A stretch of 41,530 nucleotides of DNA from JAZFYD01 sp036443405 (lineage in GTDB: Bacteria; Planctomycetota; PLA2), in NCBI GenBank assembly GCA_036443405.1, contig JAZFYD010000193.1, positions 1-41,530 on the forward strand, in the 5' to 3' direction. The notes beneath the pieces are model-generated. The model saw only the letters and a list, made by a program, of their open reading frames with translations. It was not told where the DNA came from and made no database searches. Positions 10,369 through 18,568 of this stretch are shown here, piece by piece. A program made the translations under genes and the position numbers. Numbering within the stretch: position 1 is the first letter of the stretch; each line of letters starts with the position of its first letter.

Positions 10369-10500
10369 CCAACGGCTTACGCCGTTGGAGCCCTATGTTC
10401 GAACGGTCTGAGATGGTGGCGTCGCGTTCGGGCTGTTCTTGTTTGCCCAACGGCTTACGCCGTTGGAGCCCTAGGTTCGAACGGTCTGAGAATGGTGGCG
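10367..10500. repeat. Two direct copies of a palindrome-bearing unit
   Basis: 10367-10421 and 10445-10500 are nearly identical 55-bp units. Each starts with the hairpin CCAACGGC-TTAC-GCCGTTGG, then GAGCCCTA(T/G)GTTCGAACGG and TCTGAGA. GTTCGAAC inside the unit is itself a palindrome. The stem is the same as in the repeats at 5613 and 14023, but the loop is TTAC instead of GTCA. Confidence 0.8.
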
Positions 10501-10679
10501 CCAGTGCTGACTTGTCCGCCATAGCTCGCCTAGCGGGCGACGGTGGACGCCGTTGGGAGCCATAGCATTCGCGCCACAGTTCAGCGCGGGCCTCACATTC
10601 TGTAAACCTGGATTTGCAGCCCGCCCAATCGGGACTACGGACGAATCACGACGCCGCTTGAGGCTTTTTCAGGCCGAGG

Positions 10680-11147
10680 CTATAGGAGCGGTGCGAGCAT
10701 CCCCGCGATCCGCTGCAACCCTTCGCGGTCCACGCCGGAGAACGCGCCGACCTCTTCGGAGTCGACGTCCAGGACCGCTACGACCTTGTTGTCCCTTGCC
10801 AGGGGCACGACGATCTCGCTCCTGCTGCGCGCGTCGCACGCGATGTGATCCTCGATCGCATGCACGTCGTCGACGATCTGGGTCTTGCCCGACGCAAAAG
10901 CGGCGCCGCAAACCCCTCGGCCCGCCGGCAGTTTCAAGCACGCGATGGGTCCTTGGTACGGGCCAACCCGCAGGTTTCCATCCGCATCAGGCAGATAGAA
11001 CCCCACCCAGAAATAGCCCGCGAACCGCTCTTTCAAGAGAGCCGCGGCGCTCGACATCGCGGCGACCGCGTCCTGACACCCGTCCAGGACGCCGGCCAGC
11101 TGCGTCGCGATTTCCTCGTATGTCTCGCGGCGCGCCGACTCGTCCAT
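10680..11147 (-). CDS. msrC: Free methionine-(R)-sulfoxide reductase (GAF domain)
   Basis: 155 aa, a single GAF domain. It closely follows the YebR/fRMsr pattern: VGPYQGPIACLKLP, GRGVCGAA, then DVHAIEDHIACDARSRSEIV and PLARDNKVVAVLDVDSE. The three functional cysteines are present as Cys70, Cys80 and Cys104, with the spacing (10 and 24) of E. coli Cys84, Cys94 and Cys118. The enzyme reduces free Met-R-sulfoxide using thioredoxin; a thioredoxin gene lies 3 kb away. The ATG overlaps the TGA of the upstream PDZ gene by one base (TGATG), so translation is probably coupled. Linkage to HtrA-type proteins suggests an envelope and oxidative stress operon, an inference from position. Confidence 0.9.
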   Translation of the reverse strand: MDESARRETYEEIATQLAGVLDGCQDAVAAMSSAAALLKERFAGYFWVGFYLPDADGNLRVGPYQGPIACLKLPAGRGVCGAAFASGKTQIVDDVHAIEDHIACDARSRSEIVVPLARDNKVVAVLDVDSEEVGAFSGVDREGLQRIAGMLAPLL

Positions 11148-12523
11148 CACCAGTTCGTGCGCACAAAAACGAAGCGCGTCTGCGTGCCCCGCCGGACGAA
11201 GAACGAAACTCTCGGTTTCTTGGCCTTGCGCAACCCGTCGAGGAGGCGCAGCATCGAGCCTGCTCCCTTCACGGGTTCGTCGTCCAAGGCCAAAACGATG
11301 TCCGAGCTCCGCAGGCCGGACAACGCCGCGGGCAATCCGTTGGTCATCCCGGTCACAACCACGCCACCGTAGCCCCGCGGCAACCCCAACCGCGTCAGGA
11401 CGTCTTGGGTGAGCGGCTTGAACTTGAATCCGAGATCCTCGACTTCGGTCTCCGGCGCGTCGTCGAAATCCAGCGGTCGCGGCATGAGCGTCAGCTTGAG
11501 CTGCAGCTCTTCCGGCCGGAACTTGCCCGGCTGATCCTCGTGGAAACGAACGACGCGGCAGGTCATTTCCTCGCGCAGCGGCAGGCGCTGAACCGCCTTG
11601 AGCAGCCGGTTCCAATTCGCCGTGGTGGAGTTCTCGAAGTCGAACTCGAGGTCGCCGATCGTTTGCAGCAGATCGAAGACCTTGATCCCCGCTTTCGCGG
11701 AGGGCGACCCCTCGGACACGCCGGTGATCAGCGCGCCCTTCCAGTCATCCTTCACGCCGAAGTACAGCTCACGGTTTTTGTCGAACGGAGCGAGGTTGAC
11801 ACCGAGCCAGCCCTTCTCCTTGCGCGGCTCTTCGGTGGCCTTCGGCGTCGGCGGGTCGCGCACGAGATCTGCGTACGCTTCCAGCGGAACGATCACCGCG
11901 GTCACGCTGCCGATCCCGATGAACAAACCGTTCCCGTCGGGCATCGTCTCGACAACCGAGAGGAACCCGACGATTCGATGATCCTGCGTCGCGACGATGG
12001 ATCCTTGCCACCCCGAAACGTCCCCGGCCAAGGCATACAGTCGACGCGGCAACTCCACCGCCGCTTCGACATCCGCCGCGAGACGGCGGGACGCAAATCC
12101 CAACGTCTGACCGTGACGCGAATAGAGATTCACCCGGTCGCCGATCTTGAGTGGTGCGCCCTTCAGCGCAACCGGCGCGGGCGCCTTTTTCGGATCCCGC
12201 AAACGCACCAACGTGCAGCGCAAATCTTCGTCGCCGCCGAGCAGATCCGCGGCCGCGTCCGCTCCGCCAGGCAGGCGCACAGTCACGGTGGTCGCCTCTT
12301 CGTCCCGGTCCGACGGCTCCTGGTGCGTGCCGACGAGCAGGAACAGGCCCTTGTCGTCCACGGGCAGCGCGGGCGCGGCAAGCGTGGTCTTTCGGGTCCT
12401 GCCGCCAAACGAGGCCTCGCGCACGATGGTCACGACACATACGCGCCCATCGACCGGTTCGGCCGCTGAAACAGACGATGTCGCGGCGAGAAGCGCCAGA
12501 GACAAAAGTGCCGCCCGGGTCAT
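11147..12523 (-). CDS. Exported PDZ protein with degenerate HtrA-like protease domain
   Basis: 458 aa with a clear signal peptide (MTRAALLSLALLAATSSVSA, cleavage about residue 20). Residues about 25-215 have the layout of a trypsin-like HtrA domain, but the GNSGGP serine loop of the neighbouring HtrA is replaced by GDVSGWQGS, so the serine nucleophile appears lost. Two PDZ domains follow at about 235-345 (GWLGVNL start, EGSPSAKAGIKVFDLLQTI) and about 355-455 (GVVVTGMTNGLPAALSGLRSSDIVLAL). It is probably a periplasmic regulator or substrate adaptor of the catalytic HtrA encoded immediately upstream. Its ATG directly abuts the HtrA TAG, and the GAGGGAG ribosome site lies inside the HtrA coding end. 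Loss of catalysis is inferred by alignment by eye. Confidence 0.8.
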   Translation of the reverse strand: MTRAALLSLALLAATSSVSAAEPVDGRVCVVTIVREASFGGRTRKTTLAAPALPVDDKGLFLLVGTHQEPSDRDEEATTVTVRLPGGADAAADLLGGDEDLRCTLVRLRDPKKAPAPVALKGAPLKIGDRVNLYSRHGQTLGFASRRLAADVEAAVELPRRLYALAGDVSGWQGSIVATQDHRIVGFLSVVETMPDGNGLFIGIGSVTAVIVPLEAYADLVRDPPTPKATEEPRKEKGWLGVNLAPFDKNRELYFGVKDDWKGALITGVSEGSPSAKAGIKVFDLLQTIGDLEFDFENSTTANWNRLLKAVQRLPLREEMTCRVVRFHEDQPGKFRPEELQLKLTLMPRPLDFDDAPETEVEDLGFKFKPLTQDVLTRLGLPRGYGGVVVTGMTNGLPAALSGLRSSDIVLALDDEPVKGAGSMLRLLDGLRKAKKPRVSFFVRRGTQTRFVFVRTNW

Positions 12524-13909
12524 CTACCGATCTCCCTCTTTGTCGTCGTACGACGGCCGCAAGACCGCCACGTCGAGGATCGACCCGCTGCGTTTCACGA
12601 TGCGGATCTCGGTGACCTTTTGTTGCTCGAGTTCGCCGTAGATGCGTTCGAACGCGGCGCGGTCCTTGATGCGCTGGCCGTTGACCCGCAGCACCACCAC
12701 ACCCGACTCGAGAAGACCGCTGGCCGGTCCGCCCGGTCGCAACCCAGTCACGAGGACACCCTCGTTGCTCTTGAGGCCGAGCGAGTGCGCGGTGCGCGTC
12801 GTGATCCCGCGAATCGTGATCCCCCAACTCTTGAGCTGGGTTTCGATGTCGAGGTCCGCACCAAGCGGCGTCGGCACGATGTCGCGATCAAACGCCCGCA
12901 GGCTGCCCTTTTCGGTGCGCGACACCGTGAGCTTCGCGCTCTTGCCCGGTGTCAGCTTGGAGATGCGCCGGTAGAGTCCGGGAAGCTCTTCGGCGAACCT
13001 GGCGCCAAACGGCTTGCCGTCGAGTTTCGTGATGAAATCTCCCGGACGGATGCCGCTTTTTTGTGCCGGCGAGCCACCCACGACCGCGGCGACCAGCGCT
13101 CCCTCGGACAGCGTGGCGCTGTCGCCGAACGAATCGAGGGGCTGCAACGTCACGCCGAGATAGGCGCGCTGGACGGTGCCGTGTTTCAGGAGCCCGGCGG
13201 CGACCTCGCGCACGATGTTGCTCGGGATCGCGAAACCGATGTTGTTCGCACCGAGGTTGGCGCGCGTGTTCACGCCGACCACCTGCCCGGCGAGATTGAC
13301 AAGCGGCCCCCCGCTGTTGCCCGGGTTGATCGCGGCGTCCGTCTGGAGCCACGTGTTGTATTTCCCCGTCTCGTGGCCGCGGATGCGCATGGTGTTGAGC
13401 AGGCGGTTGCGGCTCGAAACGATGCCGAAGCTGACGGATCGGGAGAGCGAAAGCGGCGATCCCATCGCCATGACGAAATCGCCCTCGCGCACCCTGTCGC
13501 TGTCGGCAAACGTCGCGACCGGCACCTGGCCGCCGGGAAAAGCCTTTTTCGGATCGACCTTGATGACCGCCAAATCGGTGTAAGGGTCGCTCGCGACGAG
13601 CACGCCGGGCACCTTGGTCTTGTTCGCCAGCGTCACGATGAGCTGGGACGCCTTGCCGGCAACGTGGTCGTTCGTGACGATGTGGCCCTGCTGGTCGATG
13701 AAACAACCGCTGCCGGTGCTAACCGATTTGCGCTTGTTGCCTGCGGAGAAGAACTCCTCCACGTTCATGATGTGGACCAGCGCGGGGAACACGCGGTCAC
13801 GGGCGGCGCGGAGTTGCTCTTGGAGCCCCCGGGCTCCATTCCCGTTGTCGCCACCCTGAGCCACCGCCGGCAGCGCCGTGAGGAGCAAGAGAAAGATCGT
13901 TCGCATCAT
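12524..13909 (-). CDS. HtrA/DegP-family periplasmic serine protease
   Basis: 461 aa. The signal peptide is MMRTIFLLLLTALPAVA. The S1C protease domain has an intact triad: TNDHV (His82), DPYTDLAVIKV (Asp112) and NPGNSGGPL (Ser199). The first PDZ domain starts about 245 (AYLGVTLQPL; GGSPAQKSGIRPGDFI), and a second, more diverged one lies about 365-450 (GVLVTGLRPGGPASGLLESGVVVLRV). The start ATG-ATG at 13909/13906 is preceded by GGAGG one or four bases away; the second ATG has better spacing. The frame is open further upstream but that part only translates repeat DNA. It is first of a three-gene unit with the PDZ protein and msrC. Expected role: degradation or chaperoning of damaged exported proteins. 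Confidence 0.93.
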   Translation of the reverse strand: MMRTIFLLLLTALPAVAQGGDNGNGARGLQEQLRAARDRVFPALVHIMNVEEFFSAGNKRKSVSTGSGCFIDQQGHIVTNDHVAGKASQLIVTLANKTKVPGVLVASDPYTDLAVIKVDPKKAFPGGQVPVATFADSDRVREGDFVMAMGSPLSLSRSVSFGIVSSRNRLLNTMRIRGHETGKYNTWLQTDAAINPGNSGGPLVNLAGQVVGVNTRANLGANNIGFAIPSNIVREVAAGLLKHGTVQRAYLGVTLQPLDSFGDSATLSEGALVAAVVGGSPAQKSGIRPGDFITKLDGKPFGARFAEELPGLYRRISKLTPGKSAKLTVSRTEKGSLRAFDRDIVPTPLGADLDIETQLKSWGITIRGITTRTAHSLGLKSNEGVLVTGLRPGGPASGLLESGVVVLRVNGQRIKDRAAFERIYGELEQQKVTEIRIVKRSGSILDVAVLRPSYDDKEGDR

Positions 13910-13965
13910 CCCTCCATACGTCGCCGATCGCCGGATGCGCACCAATTCCAAGATTCCGAAGCCCT

Positions 13966-14108
13966 CCAACCGCGTCCCCCGAGCCACGGAAGACAAGTCA
14001 GCCGTCGGGCCAACATCCTGCTCCAACGGCGTCAGCCGTTGGGCCAACATCACTGCGGCGTCAGCCGTTGGGCCAGCATCCCGCTCCAACGCCGTCAGGC
14101 GTTGGGCC
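13966..14108. repeat. Palindromic repeat cluster with compensatory stem change
   Basis: Four related units lie between HtrA and thioredoxin. They are an expanded form (13966-14009), the canonical hairpin CCAACGGC-GTCA-GCCGTTGG (14023-14042), a half unit (14055-14073) and CCAACGCC-GTCA-GGCGTTGG (14086-14105). The last has changed both arms so that pairing is kept, which argues that the folded form is selected or copied as a unit. Confidence 0.78.
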
Positions 14109-14112
14109 AACG

Positions 14113-14433
14113 TTACAGGATCGCGTCGATCTTCATGCGCAGGTCGGCTTCGGTCTTGAGCCCGACGGTTTGGGCCACGGCCTCGCGCCCCTTGAAGAAG
14201 ACCAGCGTGGGGACGGCGCGAACGGCGAACTGGCTCGGCGTGCCGGGCGAATCGTCGATGTTGAGCTTGCCGACCTTGAGCTTGCCCTCGTATTCTTCGG
14301 CCAACTTCTCCACGATCGGGCTCAAGGCCTTGCAGGGCCCGCACCAAGTGGCGTAGAAGTCCACCAAGGCGGGCACATCGCTGTTGAGGATCTCTGCTTC
14401 AAAGTTGTCGTCATTCAGAACGGTCACGACCAT
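14113..14433 (-). CDS. trxA: Thioredoxin
   Basis: 106 aa, the normal thioredoxin length. It has VDFYATWCGPCK with redox cysteines 31 and 34, the conserved cis-proline in AVRAVPTLVFFKG, and KVGKLNIDDSPGTPSQF between them. The start ATG 14433 has GGAGG seven bases upstream. It is a cytoplasmic disulfide reductase and the expected electron donor of the free-Met-sulfoxide reductase in the window. The gene is transcribed divergently from the acyl-CoA synthetase gene and appears monocistronic, as repeats follow. Confidence 0.96.
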   Translation of the reverse strand: MVVTVLNDDNFEAEILNSDVPALVDFYATWCGPCKALSPIVEKLAEEYEGKLKVGKLNIDDSPGTPSQFAVRAVPTLVFFKGREAVAQTVGLKTEADLRMKIDAIL

Positions 14434-14458
14434 GTTGGTCCTCCGGTTGAGGCGGGCG

Positions 14459-14464
14459 AGTATA
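14459..14464 (-). promoter_or_regulatory. Possible extended -10 box for thioredoxin
   Basis: The minus strand reads TGGTATACT, an extended -10 hexamer about 25 bases upstream of the thioredoxin ATG. No good -35 is visible. Confidence 0.3.
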
Positions 14465-14547
14465 CCAGTGAGCACCAAGGCTAGGCGCGAAGTGAGAGGC
14501 GCGGCCCGCACCGGCGGCGCGCTGGTCGCGACCCACGGAGAGAAACG

Positions 14548-16185
14548 TTGGAGACGGTAAACCGCTACCTGTTCGAAGCGCTCTTGCGCCACTCATCCAG
14601 ACCGATGCAGGTGGCCCGCGGCACCACGTGGACGTACTCGGACGTGGCCAAATGCGTGCACGGCGTCGCCCAATGGCTCACCCAAAAAGGCATCGGGCCG
14701 GGCGACCGCGTCGCGATGATCGCGGAGAACTCGCCTCAATGGATGCACGCGTATCTCGGGATCCTCGCCGTCGGCGGCGTAATCGTTCCGCGCGGGGAGG
14801 ACACGGCGCGGTCCGACCTCGAGTACATCCTCGAGCACTCCGAAGTGAAGCTCGTTTTCGCGGGGACCAAGAATGCCGCGGCCGCGCTGCCGGACCACTA
14901 CGACGTGACGTGTCTCGACTCGGACAAATTCCCCGGGCCGGTGGAGGTGGACGAGGAGACGGTGCGCGGCTACGCGGCGGCCGTGAAGGAGAAGGACATC
15001 GCGGTCATCCTCTACACGTCGGGCACCACGGGAAAACCCAAGGGCGTCGTGCTCGAGCACAGAAACCTCGGCCACCAGCTTCGTGTCCTGCCGCCGCTCG
15101 TGCACATCGAAGCCGGCGACGTTTGGGTCTCCATCCTGCCGCCGTGGCACACGTTCGAGCAGACCGTCGAACTCGCGGCGTTTCACTCCGGAAGCGTGAC
15201 CGTCTACAGCGACAAGCGTCGGATCCGCGACGATCTGCGTGAACATCAGCCGCACTTTTTTGCGTCGGTACCGCGTATTTGGGAGTCGGTGAAAGCCGGC
15301 GCACTCAGCGCCATCGAGAAAAAATCGCCGCTGATCGCAAAGCTCTTCGCTTTCTCGTACGCGGGGTCGCGCGCGATGCGGCGAGGCAACCCGTTCGGGA
15401 TCTTCGGGCACATGCTCGGTAAGACGCTTTTCTACAAGAAGGTCGCGGCGGCTACGGGCGGACGGCTGAAGTGCGCGATCAGCGGCGGCGGTTATCTGCC
15501 CGGGCACGTCGACGAATTCTTCGACATCGTCGGCGTGAAGTTGATCATCGGTTACGGACTGACGGAAACGGCGCCCGTGATCGCGATCCGGCTGCCGGAG
15601 GACAATGTGCTCGGCACGATCGGGCGCGCGGTCCCGGAAACCGAATTCCGCATCGCGCCGGAGGGCACGGTTCAGGTCCGCGGCCCGCAGATCATGCGCG
15701 GCTACTACAAGGACGACGAACTCACGAAGTCCGTTCTGGACGATGACGGGTGGTTCGACACCGGGGATCTCGTGAGAATCTCCGACAAGGGCGACCTGAC
15801 GTTTGTCGGGCGAGCGAAGGAGACGATCGTCCTGTCCGGCGGCGAGAACGTCGAGCCCGAGCCGATCGAAAACCGCATCAAGGAGTCGGCGCTGATCGAC
15901 CAGGTCATGCTGGTCGGCCAGGATCAAAAGAACCTGGGCGCGTTGGTCGTCGTCGCGGCGGAAGACGCCCCGACGGGCGACGAATTGACCGCGGCCGTGC
16001 GCGACATCCTGCGTGCCGGCACCGGCGCCGCCGCCGGGCTCCGCCCCATCGAGGCCGTCAACCGCTTCCACATCGTCGCGGAACCGTTTTCGACGGAGAA
16101 CGGCCTGATGACGCAAACGCTCAAGCTGAAACGCAACGTGATCGCCGACCAGTACGCCGCTGAGATTGCGGCGCTGTACACGTAA
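14548..16185 (+). CDS. Long-chain acyl-CoA synthetase / AMP-dependent ligase
   Basis: 545 aa. The start is TTG 14548 with GGAG seven bases upstream; no ATG is nearby. Signatures of the adenylate-forming superfamily are complete. The P-loop is YTSGTTGKPKG (156-166), and the A5 motif is GYGLTETAP. DDDGWFDTGDLV and GRAKETIVLSGGENVEPEPIE form the hinge region, and the catalytic-lysine region is LMTQTLKLKRN. It lacks the extra N-terminal length of the longest FadD enzymes. It activates a fatty acid to acyl-AMP and then acyl-CoA; the exact chain length cannot be read. It converges on the DUF2520 gene with 30 bp between stops. Confidence 0.93.
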   Translation: METVNRYLFEALLRHSSRPMQVARGTTWTYSDVAKCVHGVAQWLTQKGIGPGDRVAMIAENSPQWMHAYLGILAVGGVIVPRGEDTARSDLEYILEHSEVKLVFAGTKNAAAALPDHYDVTCLDSDKFPGPVEVDEETVRGYAAAVKEKDIAVILYTSGTTGKPKGVVLEHRNLGHQLRVLPPLVHIEAGDVWVSILPPWHTFEQTVELAAFHSGSVTVYSDKRRIRDDLREHQPHFFASVPRIWESVKAGALSAIEKKSPLIAKLFAFSYAGSRAMRRGNPFGIFGHMLGKTLFYKKVAAATGGRLKCAISGGGYLPGHVDEFFDIVGVKLIIGYGLTETAPVIAIRLPEDNVLGTIGRAVPETEFRIAPEGTVQVRGPQIMRGYYKDDELTKSVLDDDGWFDTGDLVRISDKGDLTFVGRAKETIVLSGGENVEPEPIENRIKESALIDQVMLVGQDQKNLGALVVVAAEDAPTGDELTAAVRDILRAGTGAAAGLRPIEAVNRFHIVAEPFSTENGLMTQTLKLKRNVIADQYAAEIAALYT

Positions 16186-16215
16186 GGAACCGATCGCGGG
16201 TGGTCGTTGTTGCGC

Positions 16216-17019
16216 CTAGTACAACGCGCGAATGCGAGCCGCCGCCTCATCCGACAGCGTTCCCTTTTGGATCGCGAGCGGGATGGTCGCCTCGATCAGC
16301 GGCACCATCAGCGCGCGCGTCTTCTCGTCTACGGCGGCGAGGTGCGCTTCGATCACATCGACCTCGCCGCGCGCGACGGGACCGGTCAGGCCCTTCGCCG
16401 GACCGACCTGCTCGACGTTGTTCAGCGCGCCGCGCGCCAACCCCATCAGCGCGGCGCTCGCGGCCTCGGGTTCGACGCCGGCGTCCTCGAACATGCCGCA
16501 CGCACGCGCAAACAGCGCCACGATGTAGTTCGCGGCCATCGACGCGCCGGCGTGATACAGCGCCTTTTGCTCCGTCGTGATGCGCGCTGCGATACCGCCG
16601 AGATCGCGCGCCAGCGACTCGGCCACGTCGGCCGCCTCACCCTCGACGAAGAAGTACGTGCCGGACAGACCGGCCACGGACACCTGCACACTCGCGAACG
16701 CGCGCAACGGGTGGAGCCCGGCGGTCCGCGCACCCGTCGGCGCAAGGACCGTCGACGGATGCGAACCGCTGAGATGGACCGCCACCTGGTCCTTGCGCAA
16801 ACGATGCTGGCTCGCCGCGCCGGCCAGCGCATCGTCCGGCGTCGCGAACACGACGACATCCGCATCGTCCAGCGTTCCGTTCGCGGTGCCGGCGCCAATG
16901 ACCGCGACCGCCTCCGCCGCGGAGCCGGTGATGATGGCGCCGATCTCGTGCCCCGCGTCGCGCCACCCGACGGCGAGCGGGCGACCGGCCGATCCGCATC
17001 CGACGAATCCGATCTTCAT
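16216..17019 (-). CDS. Rossmann-fold and DUF2520 oxidoreductase-like protein
   Basis: 267 aa. The N-terminal NAD(P)-binding fold starts with MKIGFVGCGSAGRPLA (GxGxxG) and includes DADVVVFATPDDAL. HLSGSHPSTVLAPTGARTAGLHPLRAFA marks the end of the first half. The C-terminal helical half (KALYHAGASMAANYIVALF; LMGLARGALNNVEQVG-AKGLTGPVARG) matches the DUF2520 pattern, whose members resemble ketopantoate and F420-dependent reductases. The reaction is not known. It lies 37 bp downstream of thiD on the same strand, so cotranscription with a thiamin gene is likely. Confidence 0.88.
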   Translation of the reverse strand: MKIGFVGCGSAGRPLAVGWRDAGHEIGAIITGSAAEAVAVIGAGTANGTLDDADVVVFATPDDALAGAASQHRLRKDQVAVHLSGSHPSTVLAPTGARTAGLHPLRAFASVQVSVAGLSGTYFFVEGEAADVAESLARDLGGIAARITTEQKALYHAGASMAANYIVALFARACGMFEDAGVEPEAASAALMGLARGALNNVEQVGPAKGLTGPVARGEVDVIEAHLAAVDEKTRALMVPLIEATIPLAIQKGTLSDEAAARIRALY

Positions 17020-17056
17020 CGCTCGATCCTCACTGCGTGATCCTCATGAGCCATCC

Positions 17057-17839
17057 TCACGCCGACCCCGCGAGGTGATTCAGCGGATTGACCCCCGCGC
17101 CGAGGGGGACGCCGCAAGCCAGACCGCGCCGCACGAACAAGATCGCCTTCGACGTCGCATCGCGCAGGGTCTCGCCGTGCGCGAGCCGTGCGGCCAACGC
17201 CGCCGCAAGCGCGCAGCCCGTTCCGTGAGTGTGGCGCGTGTCGATGCGCGGCTGGCGAAATTCCTCGAACCTCTCACCGTCGTAAAGAAGATCGAGCACG
17301 TCGTCCCCGCGCATGTGCCCGCCCTTCAGCAACACGGCGCGGGCCCCCAACGCGACGATCTCCGCGATGGCATCCTCGCGCTCCTCGCGCTCGATCTTGC
17401 GTCCCACGAGCCGTTCCGCTTCGGGAAAATTGGGTGTCACGATCGACGCGAGAGGAAACAGTTCGGCGACAAGCGTCTCCACCGCGTCGTCGTGCAGGAG
17501 CGGATCACCCGAGCTCGCGACCATCACGGGATCGATGACGAGGTACGGAGGCGGCTTCGATCGCAGCACGGTTGCGACTTCCGTGATCACGTCCGACCGC
17601 GAGAGCATCCCCGTCTTCGCGGCGCCGACGGGCATGTCGTCCAGCACAGCGCGCAACTGCCGCCCCACGAACTCGGCCGGCACATCGTAAACTTCCTGCA
17701 CTCCACGGGTGTTCTGCACCGTCAACGCGGTCACGACCGCCATCCCGTACACGCCATGGCTGTGGAATGTCTTCAAGTCGCCCTGAAGGCCCGCGCCGCC
17801 AGACGGGTCCGAACCCGCGATCGTGAGCGCCGTGTGCAT
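17057..17839 (-). CDS. thiD: Hydroxymethylpyrimidine / phosphomethylpyrimidine kinase
   Basis: 260 aa, the standard ThiD length, without a fused ThiE or TenA domain. Diagnostic segments are TIAGSDPSGGAGLQGDLKTF (substrate pocket), VTALTVQNTRGV, PYLVIDPVMVASSGDPLL, VTPNFPEAERL, AVLLKGGHM and the ATP/anion-hole motif THGTGCALAAALAARLAHG. It phosphorylates HMP and HMP-phosphate to HMP-pyrophosphate in thiamin synthesis. The start ATG 17839 has GAGG close upstream; the open frame extends 65 codons further but that part has no family match. No TPP riboswitch is recognisable in the 90 bp before the divergent gene at 17930. Confidence 0.95.
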   Translation of the reverse strand: MHTALTIAGSDPSGGAGLQGDLKTFHSHGVYGMAVVTALTVQNTRGVQEVYDVPAEFVGRQLRAVLDDMPVGAAKTGMLSRSDVITEVATVLRSKPPPYLVIDPVMVASSGDPLLHDDAVETLVAELFPLASIVTPNFPEAERLVGRKIEREEREDAIAEIVALGARAVLLKGGHMRGDDVLDLLYDGERFEEFRQPRIDTRHTHGTGCALAAALAARLAHGETLRDATSKAILFVRRGLACGVPLGAGVNPLNHLAGSA

Positions 17840-17929
17840 GACCTCATCGTAGGGAATTCGCGCGCGATGTTGACCCCGTGGTGCGCGGTGCCCATACGAT
17901 TCCGCGAAAAGGGGCGCTATAGTCTTGGC

Positions 17930-18568
17930 GTGAAGCTCTTCACACCGGCCCGCGATCTCAAGCAGAATTGCGATGCGTACTTGATCGATACGGCCAGGCA
18001 GGCGAGATCGCTGCGGCTGACGGCGGCGCCCCATCCGGGCATCATCGACGCGCTTCTCGACCGCCTCGTGCTGATGGGGCGCAGCATGTATTCCGTGCGG
18101 AACCGGGTGTTCGCGCTATTTTTCGCGACGGGGCCGGAGCACCTGGACCTCGCGGTGACGGAGCCCTTCCACGCGGGCGTGACCGCGGCTTTGTCCGACA
18201 CGTTGGCCGAGTTCGGCCCGGTGGTGACGACCGGCGACGGACTGCTCCACGAACTCGGTGTCCAGCCGCTGGTCGCCTACGAACGCGGCAAGGTCGCTCT
18301 GTTCCACTCCGGCGCGACCCACGAATACGTGAAACTCGCCGGCCAGCGCGCGCTGCGCATTCTCAGTGCGGCTTGCTCGCACGCGCCCGCCGAGCACTTC
18401 GAGGTGGACGGCGAACCGGTCTCGGCGTTGCTCGCGCGCGGCGCGGGCGGTCCCGACATCGAGATCGACCTCGACGCGATGGGCGACCTGTCGGACGAGG
18501 AACTGGATCGGATGCTCGAGGAGCAGCTTCGCGACGTGCAGAACAAGGATCAGCGGAGCCCGTCGTGA
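17930..18568 (+). CDS. Unrecognised cytoplasmic protein coupled to a C25 peptidase
   Basis: 212 aa from GTG 17930. I do not recognise a family. It has no signal peptide or membrane helix. It starts MKLFTPARDLKQNCDAYLI, has a mixed alpha/beta middle (RVFALFFATGPEHLDLAVTE), and an acidic C-terminal helix rich in Asp/Glu (DLDAMGDLSDEELDRMLEEQ). TATAGT ends seven bases before the GTG, so a leaderless transcript is possible. GTG 17888 is an alternative start. Its stop overlaps the start of the peptidase gene in GTGA, so the two are translated together. A functional link is inferred only from that overlap. Confidence 0.75.
   Translation: MKLFTPARDLKQNCDAYLIDTARQARSLRLTAAPHPGIIDALLDRLVLMGRSMYSVRNRVFALFFATGPEHLDLAVTEPFHAGVTAALSDTLAEFGPVVTTGDGLLHELGVQPLVAYERGKVALFHSGATHEYVKLAGQRALRILSAACSHAPAEHFEVDGEPVSALLARGAGGPDIEIDLDAMGDLSDEELDRMLEEQLRDVQNKDQRSPS

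Larger units (their letters stand above)
9914..10679. other. Gene-free region of about 770 bp with repeats
   Basis: No full gene is supported here. It holds two copies of a palindrome unit (10367-10500), half of a third palindrome (GACGCCGTTGG near 10545), a terminator-like hairpin (10324-10352) and, on the minus strand, a 30-codon frame from GTG 10293 to TAG 10201 ending in VKFKMNVVVSN. The last could be a gene remnant or chance. Longer frames here translate the repeats and are not credible. Confidence 0.5.

Noticed and set aside
10160..10522. 120-aa minus-strand frame with internal repeats
   Set aside because: It is a translation of the palindromic DNA repeats; the repeated peptide comes from the repeated DNA unit and there is no ribosome site.
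17840..17929. Possible TPP riboswitch upstream of thiD
   Set aside because: The 90-bp divergent gap has no CUGAGA- or THI-box-like core and is too short to hold both promoters and the aptamer.
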